Source of the DNA: Gordonia effusa NBRC 100432
Lineage (GTDB): Bacteria; Actinomycetota; Actinomycetes; Mycobacteriales; Mycobacteriaceae
Assembly (NCBI RefSeq): GCF_000241305.1
Contig: NZ_BAEH01000073.1
Location: 1 to 64,000, forward strand
Reading direction: 5' to 3'
Length of the DNA: 64,000 nucleotides
How positions within the stretch are numbered: position 1 is the first letter of the stretch; the number at the start of each line of letters is the position of its first letter. The notes under the pieces were generated by a model, which ran no database searches, was not told the DNA's origin, and worked only from the letters and a program-made list of their open reading frames with translations. Positions 38,422 to 45,981 of the stretch are shown piece after piece. A program made the position numbers and the translations under genes.

Positions 38422-38444
38422 GTATCTAGCTATAGATCAGCGAA

Positions 38445-39920
38445 TCAGGCGTTACCCGAAAGCTTTTCGCGCAGAGCAGCGAGCTGCTCGTCGCTGGCGA
38501 GCGAACCACCGGTGGAAGCCGGCGCCTGCTGCGCGGCCGCACCATCTGAGCGGTTCTCATCCGACGAGGACGAGTAGTCCGTCGGAGCATTGGCTGCCTC
38601 GGCGGCCGCTGCGGCGAACTTCTCCATCTGGGTGGTGTGCATCTTGTGACGACGCTCCGCCTCGGCGTACCGAGCCTCCCAGACACCCTGCTGCTCCTCG
38701 AAGCCTTCGAGCCATTCGTTGGTCTCGGCGTCGAAGCCCTCGGGGAAGATGTAGTTGCCCTGATCGTCGTAGCTGTCGGCCATGCCGTACTTCGACGGGT
38801 CGAACTCTTCGGTGTAATCCTCGTTGGCCTGCTTGAGGCTCAGCGAGATCCGACGACGCTCCAGGTCGATGTCGATGACCTTGACCATCGCGTCATCACC
38901 GACGGCGACAACCTGATCCGGAACCTCGACGTGGCGCTCGGCCAGCTCGGAGATGTGAACCAGACCCTCGATGCCCTCTTCGACACGGACGAACGCGCCG
39001 AACGGCACCAGCTTGGTGACCTTGCCGGGCACGATCTGGCCGATGGCATGTGTACGGGCGAACTGACGCCACGGATCTTCCTGAGTTGCCTTGAGCGACA
39101 ACGAAACACGCTCGCGGTCGAGATCGACGTCGAGCACCTCGACGGTGACCTCGTCGCCAACCTGAACGACCTCGTTCGGGTGATCGATGTGCTTCCAGGA
39201 CAGCTCGGAAACGTGCACCAGACCGTCGACGCCACCGAGATCGACGAATGCGCCGAAGTTGACGATCGAGGACACGACGCCCTTGCGGACCTGGCCCTTC
39301 TGCAGCTGATGCAGGAATTCGCTGCGGACCTCGGACTGGGTCTGCTCGAGCCACGCGCGACGCGACAGGACCACGTTGTTGCGGTTCTTGTCGAGTTCGA
39401 TGATCTTGGCCTCGATCTCCTTGCCGATATACGGCTGGAGGTCACGGACGCGACGCATCTCGACGAGCGACGCGGGCAGGAAGCCGCGCAGACCGATGTC
39501 GAGGATCAGGCCGCCCTTGACGACCTCGATGACGGTGCCCTTGACGGCCTCGTCCTTTTCCTTGAGCTCCTCGATGGTGCCCCACGCGCGCTCGTACTGT
39601 GCGCGCTTCTTGGACAGGATCAGGCGGCCTTCCTTGTCCTCCTTGGTGAGGACGAGTGCTTCCACCTCGTCGCCGACATTGACGACCTCATTGGGGTCGA
39701 CGTCGTGCTTGATGGAGAGTTCGCGGGAAGGGATGACGCCTTCGGTCTTGTAACCGATGTCGAGCAGAACCTCGTCCCGATCGACCTTGACGATGGTGCC
39801 TTCTACGATGTCGCCATCGTTGAAGTACTTGATCGTGGAGTCGATGGCGGCGAGAAAGTCCTCAGCCGAGCCGATATCGTTGACGGCTACTTGCGGCGAG
39901 GTGATCGTGGGGGACGACAT
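38445..39920 (-). CDS. rpsA: Ribosomal protein S1
   Basis: Four S1 RNA-binding domains (roughly residues 36-105, 123-188, 209-277 and 294-363) followed by a low-complexity C-terminal tail, 491 residues. The first three quarters are close to mycobacterial RpsA; the tail after about 435 is Ala/Ser-rich and variable and ends ASDEQLAALREKL. The start MSSPTITSPQVAVND at 39920 is conserved, with GGAG 12 bases upstream. In M. tuberculosis this protein was proposed as a pyrazinoic acid target through its tail, which is disputed. Confidence 0.98.
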   Translation of the reverse strand: MSSPTITSPQVAVNDIGSAEDFLAAIDSTIKYFNDGDIVEGTIVKVDRDEVLLDIGYKTEGVIPSRELSIKHDVDPNEVVNVGDEVEALVLTKEDKEGRLILSKKRAQYERAWGTIEELKEKDEAVKGTVIEVVKGGLILDIGLRGFLPASLVEMRRVRDLQPYIGKEIEAKIIELDKNRNNVVLSRRAWLEQTQSEVRSEFLHQLQKGQVRKGVVSSIVNFGAFVDLGGVDGLVHVSELSWKHIDHPNEVVQVGDEVTVEVLDVDLDRERVSLSLKATQEDPWRQFARTHAIGQIVPGKVTKLVPFGAFVRVEEGIEGLVHISELAERHVEVPDQVVAVGDDAMVKVIDIDLERRRISLSLKQANEDYTEEFDPSKYGMADSYDDQGNYIFPEGFDAETNEWLEGFEEQQGVWEARYAEAERRHKMHTTQMEKFAAAAAEAANAPTDYSSSSDENRSDGAAAQQAPASTGGSLASDEQLAALREKLSGNA

Positions 39921-39975
39921 ATGTTGAGTTGCTCCGGACAGGTATGTAGTAGGTGTATGTTGTTGATCTGCCGAA

Positions 39976-40002
39976 CCTGGTACCAGGCCTTTCCGAGGAA
40001 AG
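39976..40002 (-). promoter_or_regulatory. Twin hairpins in the rpsA leader
   Basis: CCTGGTACCAGG (39976-39987) and CTTTCCGAGGAAAG (39989-40002) are perfect palindromes one base apart, 56-82 bp before the rpsA ATG. S1 represses its own mRNA in other bacteria by binding leader structure. Similar use here is inferred. Confidence 0.4.
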
Positions 40003-40104
40003 ACGGATCGGGCACGACAACGCGCGCGAGACTTCACGCGCGCACGTAACACTACGCCATCCCGATTGCGCTGGGCAAATGAGGCCGACGATACGATTAC
40101 GCGC

Positions 40105-40206
40105 ATGAATTGCAAAGGCGGCGTCGCACTCTGGATCGGGCGCGCCGTCGGCAGCGGTTTACTGGTGATGAGCATCGCTGTCGCAGATGTCGGAATTCTC
40201 GCATGA
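40105..40206 (+). CDS. Possible 33-residue hydrophobic small protein
   Basis: ATG 40105 lies 7 bases after TACGAT, suggesting a leaderless start. The peptide starts MNCKGG and ends with a hydrophobic run (GLLVMSIAVADVGILA) that could span a membrane. Its TGA overlaps the ATG of the decayed RNA-ligase gene (ATGA). No family is recognised, and it may be only the remains of an upstream coupled frame. Confidence 0.3.
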   Translation: MNCKGGVALWIGRAVGSGLLVMSIAVADVGILA

Positions 40207-40416
40207 CGCACTCAATCGAACTGCTTCCCGACGACACCGCCGACGCATTGAACGTGGACACCCCACATCACGCTGGCGCGCCGTCTAACCTCGCAGCAAC
40301 TGGCCATCGCCCTCGAGTCGCTCGACCTCGACGATGCACCGGTCAGATTCTCTGCGGTGCGCCAGTGGGACGGCGATGCGCGAACCGAACATGTGCTGCC
40401 CGGCCGCGACTGCTGA
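40203..40416 (+). pseudogene. Decayed 2'-5' RNA ligase family gene
   Basis: The ATG frame begins MTHSIELLPDDTADA, the characteristic start of actinobacterial 2'-5' RNA ligase (LigT-like) proteins. After about 20 codons homology jumps to another frame, which reads PHITLARRLTSQQLAIALE and then RQWDGDARTEH to a stop at 40414-40416. That matches the second HxT motif and C-terminal end of the family. About 100 middle residues, with the first HxT motif, are missing and the halves are in different frames. An internal deletion with frameshift explains this. Confidence 0.75.
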
Positions 40417-40434
40417 CGACTATCATCTCCGTAC

Positions 40435-41268
40435 ATGAGTTCTGAGGGTGAAACCGACCGGCCACCAAGGCTTCTCGGCGACATTGACTCGCCCACCAGC
40501 GAACGCGCCAACCGCGCGTGGTGGGATAGCGACGCCGACGATTATCACGCAACCCACGGAGACTTCCTCGGCGAGCACACCGCCGGCGGCGACTTCGTCT
40601 GGTGCCCAGAAGGATTGCGCGAAGCCGAGGTCGAGCTACTAGGTCCGATCGCCGGAAAGGTGATCTTGGAGGTCGGCTGCGGCTCGGCGCCGTGTTCACG
40701 GTGGCTCGCGGCAAACGGGGCGCATCCGGTCGGTTTGGATCTCTCGAAACAGATGCTTGCGCATGGTATCTCGGCGATGGCTGGCGACAGAATCCACGTC
40801 CCGCTTATCCAGGCAGGTGCCGAGCACCTGCCATTCGCCGACAATTCCTTCGACCTAGCGTGTTCAGCGTTCGGCGCGGTGCCCTTCGTGGCTGATTCCG
40901 CTCGCGTCATGGCCGAGGTCGCGCGAGTATTAAAGCCCGGCGGCCGTTGGGTTTTCGCGGTCAACCATCCGATGCGGTGGATGTTCCCGGACGATCCGGG
41001 CCCGGCCGGACTGACCGTAGCCATCCCCTATTTCAATCGCACGCCCTATGCCGAATTCGACGACGACGGAGTCGCGACCTATGTCGAGCACCACCGCACC
41101 ATCGGCGACCGGGTGCGTGAAATACGTTCAGCGGGAATGATTCTCGACGACATCGTCGAGCCCGAGTGGCCCGAGGGCTTCGAACGCGAATGGGGGCAGT
41201 GGAGCCCGCTGCGTGGGTCATACTTCCCAGGTACCGCGATTTTCTGCGCACATAACCCGCTCGGCTGA
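40435..41268 (+). CDS. Class I SAM-dependent methyltransferase
   Basis: A 277-residue Rossmann-fold methyltransferase. Motif I VILEVGCGSA is at 76-85, the acidic ribose-binding residue in GLDLSKQM, and AEVARVLKPGGRWVFAV marks the post-II/III region. An N-terminal NRAWWDSDADDYHATHG segment is typical of a subgroup common in mycolate actinobacteria. Substrate unknown. TATCAT ends 8 bases before the ATG, a nearly leaderless arrangement. It converges with the cyclophilin gene, 18 bp apart. Confidence 0.88.
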   Translation: MSSEGETDRPPRLLGDIDSPTSERANRAWWDSDADDYHATHGDFLGEHTAGGDFVWCPEGLREAEVELLGPIAGKVILEVGCGSAPCSRWLAANGAHPVGLDLSKQMLAHGISAMAGDRIHVPLIQAGAEHLPFADNSFDLACSAFGAVPFVADSARVMAEVARVLKPGGRWVFAVNHPMRWMFPDDPGPAGLTVAIPYFNRTPYAEFDDDGVATYVEHHRTIGDRVREIRSAGMILDDIVEPEWPEGFEREWGQWSPLRGSYFPGTAIFCAHNPLG

Positions 41269-41286
41269 GACGCGGCGCTGCGTCAG

Positions 41287-42114
41287 TCAGAATCCAACCG
41301 TCACCGTCGACAACGTGACCGGCAGCTTTGGTTTACCGTCCACGCCACCCGCCGTTTCGGCGATGACTCCACCCGACGAAATCGTGTCGAGTACCTTGAG
41401 GCCTTCGTTACTGACCTGTCCAATCACGGCGTACTGCGCGGGCAATGGGCTATCGGCGATGGCTATGAAGAACTGGCTGCCTCCTGAGTTCTTGACACCG
41501 GTGTAGGTGCTATTGGCATTCGCCACGGCGATCGTGCCCCGCCGATACACCACTGACTCCGGCGTCGAACCCGGCTCGAGTCCCTTCGGCGGTTCGTCGG
41601 GACTACTCCACCCCGGCCCGCCAACGCCGGTGGCTGTCGGATCGCCACACTGCAAGACTCTCAGTGTTTGAGCCAACGCGAGGCGGTGGCACTCTGTGTT
41701 GTCGAAGTATCTATTCTGAGTCAGCGAGACAACAGCATTCACGTTGCAGGCGGCGTTATGACGTATCAGGGTCGCTCCGATGACTCCTCGGTTCGTCGCG
41801 ATCGTCCACACGACTTCTCCCTCGGCGGCGGCCGAGCTATCGGGTTTGGGCGCCGACCGCTTCTTTGCCGCACCCGCCTTCAGTTCTCCGATCTGCTTGA
41901 GCGCCGCGATTCGCTGATCCTCGGGCACGCCCGGTGGTGCGGCGGTTGGAATTTTCGCGAATGGATCCGCCGCGTCGGGGTATGCGCATTGCACAGTCGA
42001 CGCCGGGCCCGCACTCGAGCTCGGTGCCGCGCTTGGTGACCCGTCGATAGTGCATCCACCAACCGCTGCGACCATCATCGCGACGACGATGAACTCCCCC
42101 GTCCGCTTGCGCAT
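41287..42114 (-). CDS. Cyclophilin-type peptidyl-prolyl isomerase lipoprotein
   Basis: A 275-residue exported protein: signal peptide with lipobox AAVGGC (Cys21), a Pro/Ser-rich linker, then a cyclophilin domain from about residue 100. Motifs VLQCGDPTATGVGGPG and NSGGSQFFIAIAD are intact; the segment around Cys122 and Cys142 suggests one disulfide. Likely helps fold proteins outside the membrane, like mycobacterial PpiB-related proteins. It ends next to the methyltransferase and lies 21 bp after the dehydrogenase gene upstream, so it may be the last gene of that operon. Confidence 0.88.
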   Translation of the reverse strand: MRKRTGEFIVVAMMVAAVGGCTIDGSPSAAPSSSAGPASTVQCAYPDAADPFAKIPTAAPPGVPEDQRIAALKQIGELKAGAAKKRSAPKPDSSAAAEGEVVWTIATNRGVIGATLIRHNAACNVNAVVSLTQNRYFDNTECHRLALAQTLRVLQCGDPTATGVGGPGWSSPDEPPKGLEPGSTPESVVYRRGTIAVANANSTYTGVKNSGGSQFFIAIADSPLPAQYAVIGQVSNEGLKVLDTISSGGVIAETAGGVDGKPKLPVTLSTVTVGF

Positions 42115-42135
42115 CCCACTCTCCCTATTCCACGT

Positions 42136-43209
42136 TCACAAGCGCCGAAGAACCTCGGCGGCGAAATCCGACGTACTCGCCGTACCGCCGAGGTCCCGTG
42201 TCGCGACTCCAGCGGAAACGGTGGCGATAAGCGCCGAATCAATCTGCGCTGCCGCCGTCATCAGCCGCTCATCTCCGTAATGCTGTGCCTGCCATGCCAA
42301 CAGCATCGCCGTCGAGGAGATCATTGCCGCGGGATTCGCGACGTCGTGCCCCGCGATATCGGGCGCCGCGCCATGCGCCGCCTGAGCCATCGCCTTGGTC
42401 GCCGAGCAGTTAATCGATGCCGCTGTGCCCAGTGACCCAGCGAGTTCGGCGGCAAGATCGGACAAGATGTCACCGAAAAGATTCTCGGTCACCACTACGT
42501 CGAAATCGGCCGCACGGCGCACCAGGTGTGCGGCCATCGCGTCGACGTGTTCTTGCGACACCTCGACGTCGGGGAATTCGGCCGCGACGTCGAGACACGC
42601 GTCGCGAAATAGCCCGGTCGTCATCGTCAGCACATTGGCCTTGTGCACCACGGTCACCTTTCCCCGACGTCGCCTCGCCCAGGTAAAGGCTTCGCGCGCA
42701 ATACGTTCGGACGCCGCTCGAGTAATGACCCCGACCGCGAGTGCGACATCGGGGGTCGGCATGAACTCTCCCGAGCCGACGGCCATATTCCGATCTGCGT
42801 ACAGACCTTCACTGTTCTCCCGCGCTATCAACAGATCGATATCGGGAGTGGTCGCCCGCGCTGCGTCCAGAGCTTTCGCCGGGCGAAGGTTGGCAAAGAG
42901 GTTGTAGCGCTTACGAATCACCGCGCCCGGTGTGAGTTGTCCGCGAAATTCGGACGGATACGAGGCCGAATCGTGCGGCCCCAAAATCCACGTGTCGAGT
43001 TCATCGAGGGCGGTTAGTGTCTCCTGGGGAGCTGCTGATCCGTGCGAGTCGATCGCGGAACGGCCGAACGGCAATGCGACCCAGTCGACGTCCAAGCCGT
43101 TGCGCCGCAACGCTTTCGACGCCACCGACACTGCCACCGGAACGATCTCCGGCCCGATGCCATCACCATCGAGCACTCCGATACGCACGCTCGCGCCGAT
43201 GCCGCTCAC
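42136..43209 (-). CDS. Isopropylmalate/isocitrate-type beta-decarboxylating dehydrogenase
   Basis: A 357-residue NAD(P)-dependent dehydrogenase of the isocitrate/isopropylmalate family, acting on a 2-hydroxy acid with a carboxylate at C3. It opens [15 protein letters not shown], has [12 protein letters not shown] and the family signature [21 protein letters not shown]. Whether it is LeuB or acts on malate, tartrate or homoisocitrate cannot be read from these motifs. Its GTG start overlaps the ABC ATPase stop by 4 bp, so it belongs to the transporter operon, an unusual place for a leucine enzyme. Confidence 0.85.
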   Translation of the reverse strand: MSGIGASVRIGVLDGDGIGPEIVPVAVSVASKALRRNGLDVDWVALPFGRSAIDSHGSAAPQETLTALDELDTWILGPHDSASYPSEFRGQLTPGAVIRKRYNLFANLRPAKALDAARATTPDIDLLIARENSEGLYADRNMAVGSGEFMPTPDVALAVGVITRAASERIAREAFTWARRRRGKVTVVHKANVLTMTTGLFRDACLDVAAEFPDVEVSQEHVDAMAAHLVRRAADFDVVVTENLFGDILSDLAAELAGSLGTAASINCSATKAMAQAAHGAAPDIAGHDVANPAAMISSTAMLLAWQAQHYGDERLMTAAAQIDSALIATVSAGVATRDLGGTASTSDFAAEVLRRL

Positions 43210-43979
43210 AGTAGCTTCGACAGGAATGCTTGAGTCCGCTCGTGGGTCGGGTTCGCCAACAACTCGCGCGGATCACCCTTCTCCACCACCACGCCACCGT
43301 CCATGAACACGAGTTGATCGGCAACCTCACGGGCGAAGCCCATCTCATGGGTCACCACCAGCATCGTCATGCCGCTGGCCGCCAGCTCCCGCATCACGTC
43401 AAGCACATCGCCGACCAGTTCGGGGTCCAACGCCGACGTCGGCTCGTCGAACAACATCAGCTTGGGATCCATCGCGAGCGCGCGGGCGATCGCAACACGT
43501 TGCTGCTGTCCACCGGACAACTGCGCCGGGTACGCGTCAGCCTTATCTGCCAGCCCAACGCGTGCGAGCAATTCACGGGCCCGCTCGACGGCCTGCGCTT
43601 TGGGTGTGCGGGCCACTTGCACGGGTGCCTCGATGACATTCTCCAACGCCGTTCGATGCGGAAACAGATTGAAATGCTGGAACACCATCCCGATGTCTCG
43701 ACGTTGGCGCGCAGCGTCTTTCGGACTCATCTCGTAAAGTTTGCCGCCACGTTCGCGGTACCCGATAAGCTCGCCGTCAACTACGAGGCGGCCGGCGTTG
43801 ACCACGTCGAGATGATTGACGCAGCGCAGGAACGTCGACTTACCCGAGCCAGACGGCCCGATAAGACACGCGACCTCGCCCCGCTGCACTTCCAGATTGA
43901 TGCCCTTGAGCACCTGCAACGCGCCAAAGTTCTTACACACCCCGTCCGCGCGCACCATTGGAACAGTCATGGCTCTCAC
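43206..43979 (-). CDS. Polar amino-acid ABC transporter ATPase
   Basis: A 257-residue GlnQ/HisP-type ATPase. Walker [10 protein letters not shown], signature LSGGQQQR, Walker [14 protein letters not shown] and the switch His in VTHEMGFA are all intact. It overlaps the permease (4 bp) and the dehydrogenase (4 bp), so the subunits are made in step. Substrate is a polar amino acid or a similar small acid; it is not defined by the ATPase. Confidence 0.95.
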   Translation of the reverse strand: MRAMTVPMVRADGVCKNFGALQVLKGINLEVQRGEVACLIGPSGSGKSTFLRCVNHLDVVNAGRLVVDGELIGYRERGGKLYEMSPKDAARQRRDIGMVFQHFNLFPHRTALENVIEAPVQVARTPKAQAVERARELLARVGLADKADAYPAQLSGGQQQRVAIARALAMDPKLMLFDEPTSALDPELVGDVLDVMRELAASGMTMLVVTHEMGFAREVADQLVFMDGGVVVEKGDPRELLANPTHERTQAFLSKLL

Positions 43980-44920
43980 GCTTCCCTGTTGGTCTTGGTG
44001 TCGGACTTGGAGTCGACCGCGGCCGCCAGCGCCTCTAGTTGACGCGCTGACAACTGCCTACTCGCGCCACGCGCGTAATACCGCTCCAGATAGTACTGAC
44101 CGATCATGAGCACACTCGTAACCGCGAGATACCAGGTGGAGGCCACCATCAACATTGGGATCGGCTGGAAGTTCACCCCGGAAATATCGCGAGCCCGACC
44201 GTAGAGTTCCCCGCTGAACGGCACGGCGGCCACCAAGCTCGTCGTCTTGAGCATGGAGATCACCTCGTTGCCGGTGGGCGGAATGATGACCCGCATCGCC
44301 TGCGGCAATACTGTGCGCCGCATCGTCTGCGACCACGACATACCAAGTGCCACAGATGCTTCGGTCTGCCCCTCACCGACAGACGAAACTCCGGCACGGA
44401 CTATTTCGGACATATATGCGGCCTCGTTGAGTCCGAGTCCGATCACCGCGAACAGGAACGCAGCGTTGAGGCTCTGCACGTCGAAATGCGCGAACTGCAC
44501 CGTAAACGGAATGCCAATATCGATGCGTTTGTAGATCGACCCGAACAACCCCCAGAACACCAACTGCACATAGACCGGCGTACCTCGAAAGATCCACAAA
44601 TAGGTCCAGGATGTGTACCGCAACACCGGGTTTGGCGATAGCCGCATGATGGCGAGCAATACACCAAGTACCACCGCGATGACCATCGCGAGCACGGTCA
44701 GCGCGAGTGTGTACCAGACGCCGGACAGAATTCGAGTATCGAAAAGGTACTCCCGGTAGGTGCCCCACCGATAGGCGCCGTTGGTGGCCGCGCCATAGAG
44801 GAAAAGTGCTGCGAGCACCGCGATTACGGCCGCCGCGATCCATTGCCCCGGATGACGCAGCGGCACCGCTTTGATCGGCGCGGCGGTATCACCGCCATCC
44901 AGCTTGTCGGATACTGTCAT
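43976..44920 (-). CDS. Polar amino-acid ABC transporter permease
   Basis: A 314-residue membrane permease of the HisM/GlnP class. After an N-terminal membrane segment, the core has the EAA loop ([29 protein letters not shown]) that contacts the ATPase. One permease only is encoded, so it probably works as a homodimer. It is preceded by the binding protein at 33 bp and overlaps the ATPase by 4 bp. The charged C-terminal tail is not conserved. Confidence 0.93.
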   Translation of the reverse strand: MTVSDKLDGGDTAAPIKAVPLRHPGQWIAAAVIAVLAALFLYGAATNGAYRWGTYREYLFDTRILSGVWYTLALTVLAMVIAVVLGVLLAIMRLSPNPVLRYTSWTYLWIFRGTPVYVQLVFWGLFGSIYKRIDIGIPFTVQFAHFDVQSLNAAFLFAVIGLGLNEAAYMSEIVRAGVSSVGEGQTEASVALGMSWSQTMRRTVLPQAMRVIIPPTGNEVISMLKTTSLVAAVPFSGELYGRARDISGVNFQPIPMLMVASTWYLAVTSVLMIGQYYLERYYARGASRQLSARQLEALAAAVDSKSDTKTNREA

Positions 44921-44953
44921 CGACTCTCCTGACCCTGCATATTCGACACCATT

Positions 44954-45868
44954 TCAGTCTTTGGCGGCGTCGTTGATCTTGGATGTGCCGATCATGCCGC
45001 TCTGCACACCCCAGTGTTCCGAGATCGTCCGATAGAAGCCGTTGTCCATCAGGTATTGCATCGCCCGCTGCAGGGCCGGACCAAGCGACGAGCCCTTCCG
45101 GACCGGCAAACCATATGGAGCAGCGTCGTAGACCGGGCCAACCACTTCTAGTTGACCATCGGTCTTCTTGACCGCGTAGGCGGTGACCGGCGAATCGGCC
45201 GACAGTGCATCGACTCTGCCCAGCAGTAGAGCATTCACCGCCTCGTCCTGACTATCGAATTTCACCTTGACGATCGGTTCCTTACCCTGCGCAACACATT
45301 TCGCACTCTTGGCGGGCACTTCGTCGGTGTCTTCGTAGGTCGTTGCCTGAACGCCGACCTTCAGTCCGCAGGCATTGTCCGGGTCGACGTCGTCGTCGGT
45401 CCGTTGTGCCCACAGCACACCGGCACTGAAATAGGTGACGAAATCTACCTGCTTCTCACGCTCGGCCGTGTCGGTGAACGACGACATTCCCATGTCGAAA
45501 GTCCCCGACTGAATAGCCGGGATGATCTTGTCGAAGTCGGACTCTTTGAACTCCGGACGCAGCCCGAGGACCTGCGACACCGCGCGCATCAAATCGACGT
45601 CGTATCCGATGATCTCGCCGTCGCGGTTCTTGAACTCATTCGGCTGATAGGGCGGATTGGTACCGATACGGAGCACGCCTGACTCGCGAATCTCCGCGGG
45701 CACTATCTCGGCAATCGCCGGCTGCTTCGCGATTGTCAAGGTGATCGGCTTGGTGTCCAAAAGGGATTCGTCGTTGGTGCAGGACGACAGAGATAGAACT
45801 GCCGCGACCGCGATGATCACGACGGCGACGAACCACCCGTCCCGCGCCTCGCGTCGTCGAATCAACAC
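44954..45868 (-). CDS. Family 3 solute-binding lipoprotein
   Basis: A 304-residue extracellular receptor for the polar amino-acid transporter. Lipobox LSLSSC places the lipid anchor at Cys30. The family 3 pattern LRIGTNPPYQPNEF...GEIIGYDVDLMRAV is followed by FDMGMSSFTDTAER. An AGGAG precedes the GTG start, and it is the first gene of a five-gene unit (binding protein, permease, ATPase, dehydrogenase, possibly cyclophilin). Ligand class: polar amino acid or related acid. Confidence 0.92.
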   Translation of the reverse strand: MLIRRREARDGWFVAVVIIAVAAVLSLSSCTNDESLLDTKPITLTIAKQPAIAEIVPAEIRESGVLRIGTNPPYQPNEFKNRDGEIIGYDVDLMRAVSQVLGLRPEFKESDFDKIIPAIQSGTFDMGMSSFTDTAEREKQVDFVTYFSAGVLWAQRTDDDVDPDNACGLKVGVQATTYEDTDEVPAKSAKCVAQGKEPIVKVKFDSQDEAVNALLLGRVDALSADSPVTAYAVKKTDGQLEVVGPVYDAAPYGLPVRKGSSLGPALQRAMQYLMDNGFYRTISEHWGVQSGMIGTSKINDAAKD

Positions 45869-45981
45869 TCTTGTCTCCTGCCTGGTTACCCGGAGTCGAA
45901 CACCGGGAATCTCCAGAAGAAACTTACTGTGTCATCGGGTTCGATGCTGGCTAACGGTGTATGCGCGGCGCGTCTGTGGGC

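Noticed and set aside
38637-40049. Open frame of 470 codons on the plus strand opposite rpsA
   Set aside because: It is the mirror of the strongly conserved rpsA; long antisense frames are expected in GC-rich DNA. No Shine-Dalgarno and no recognisable protein.
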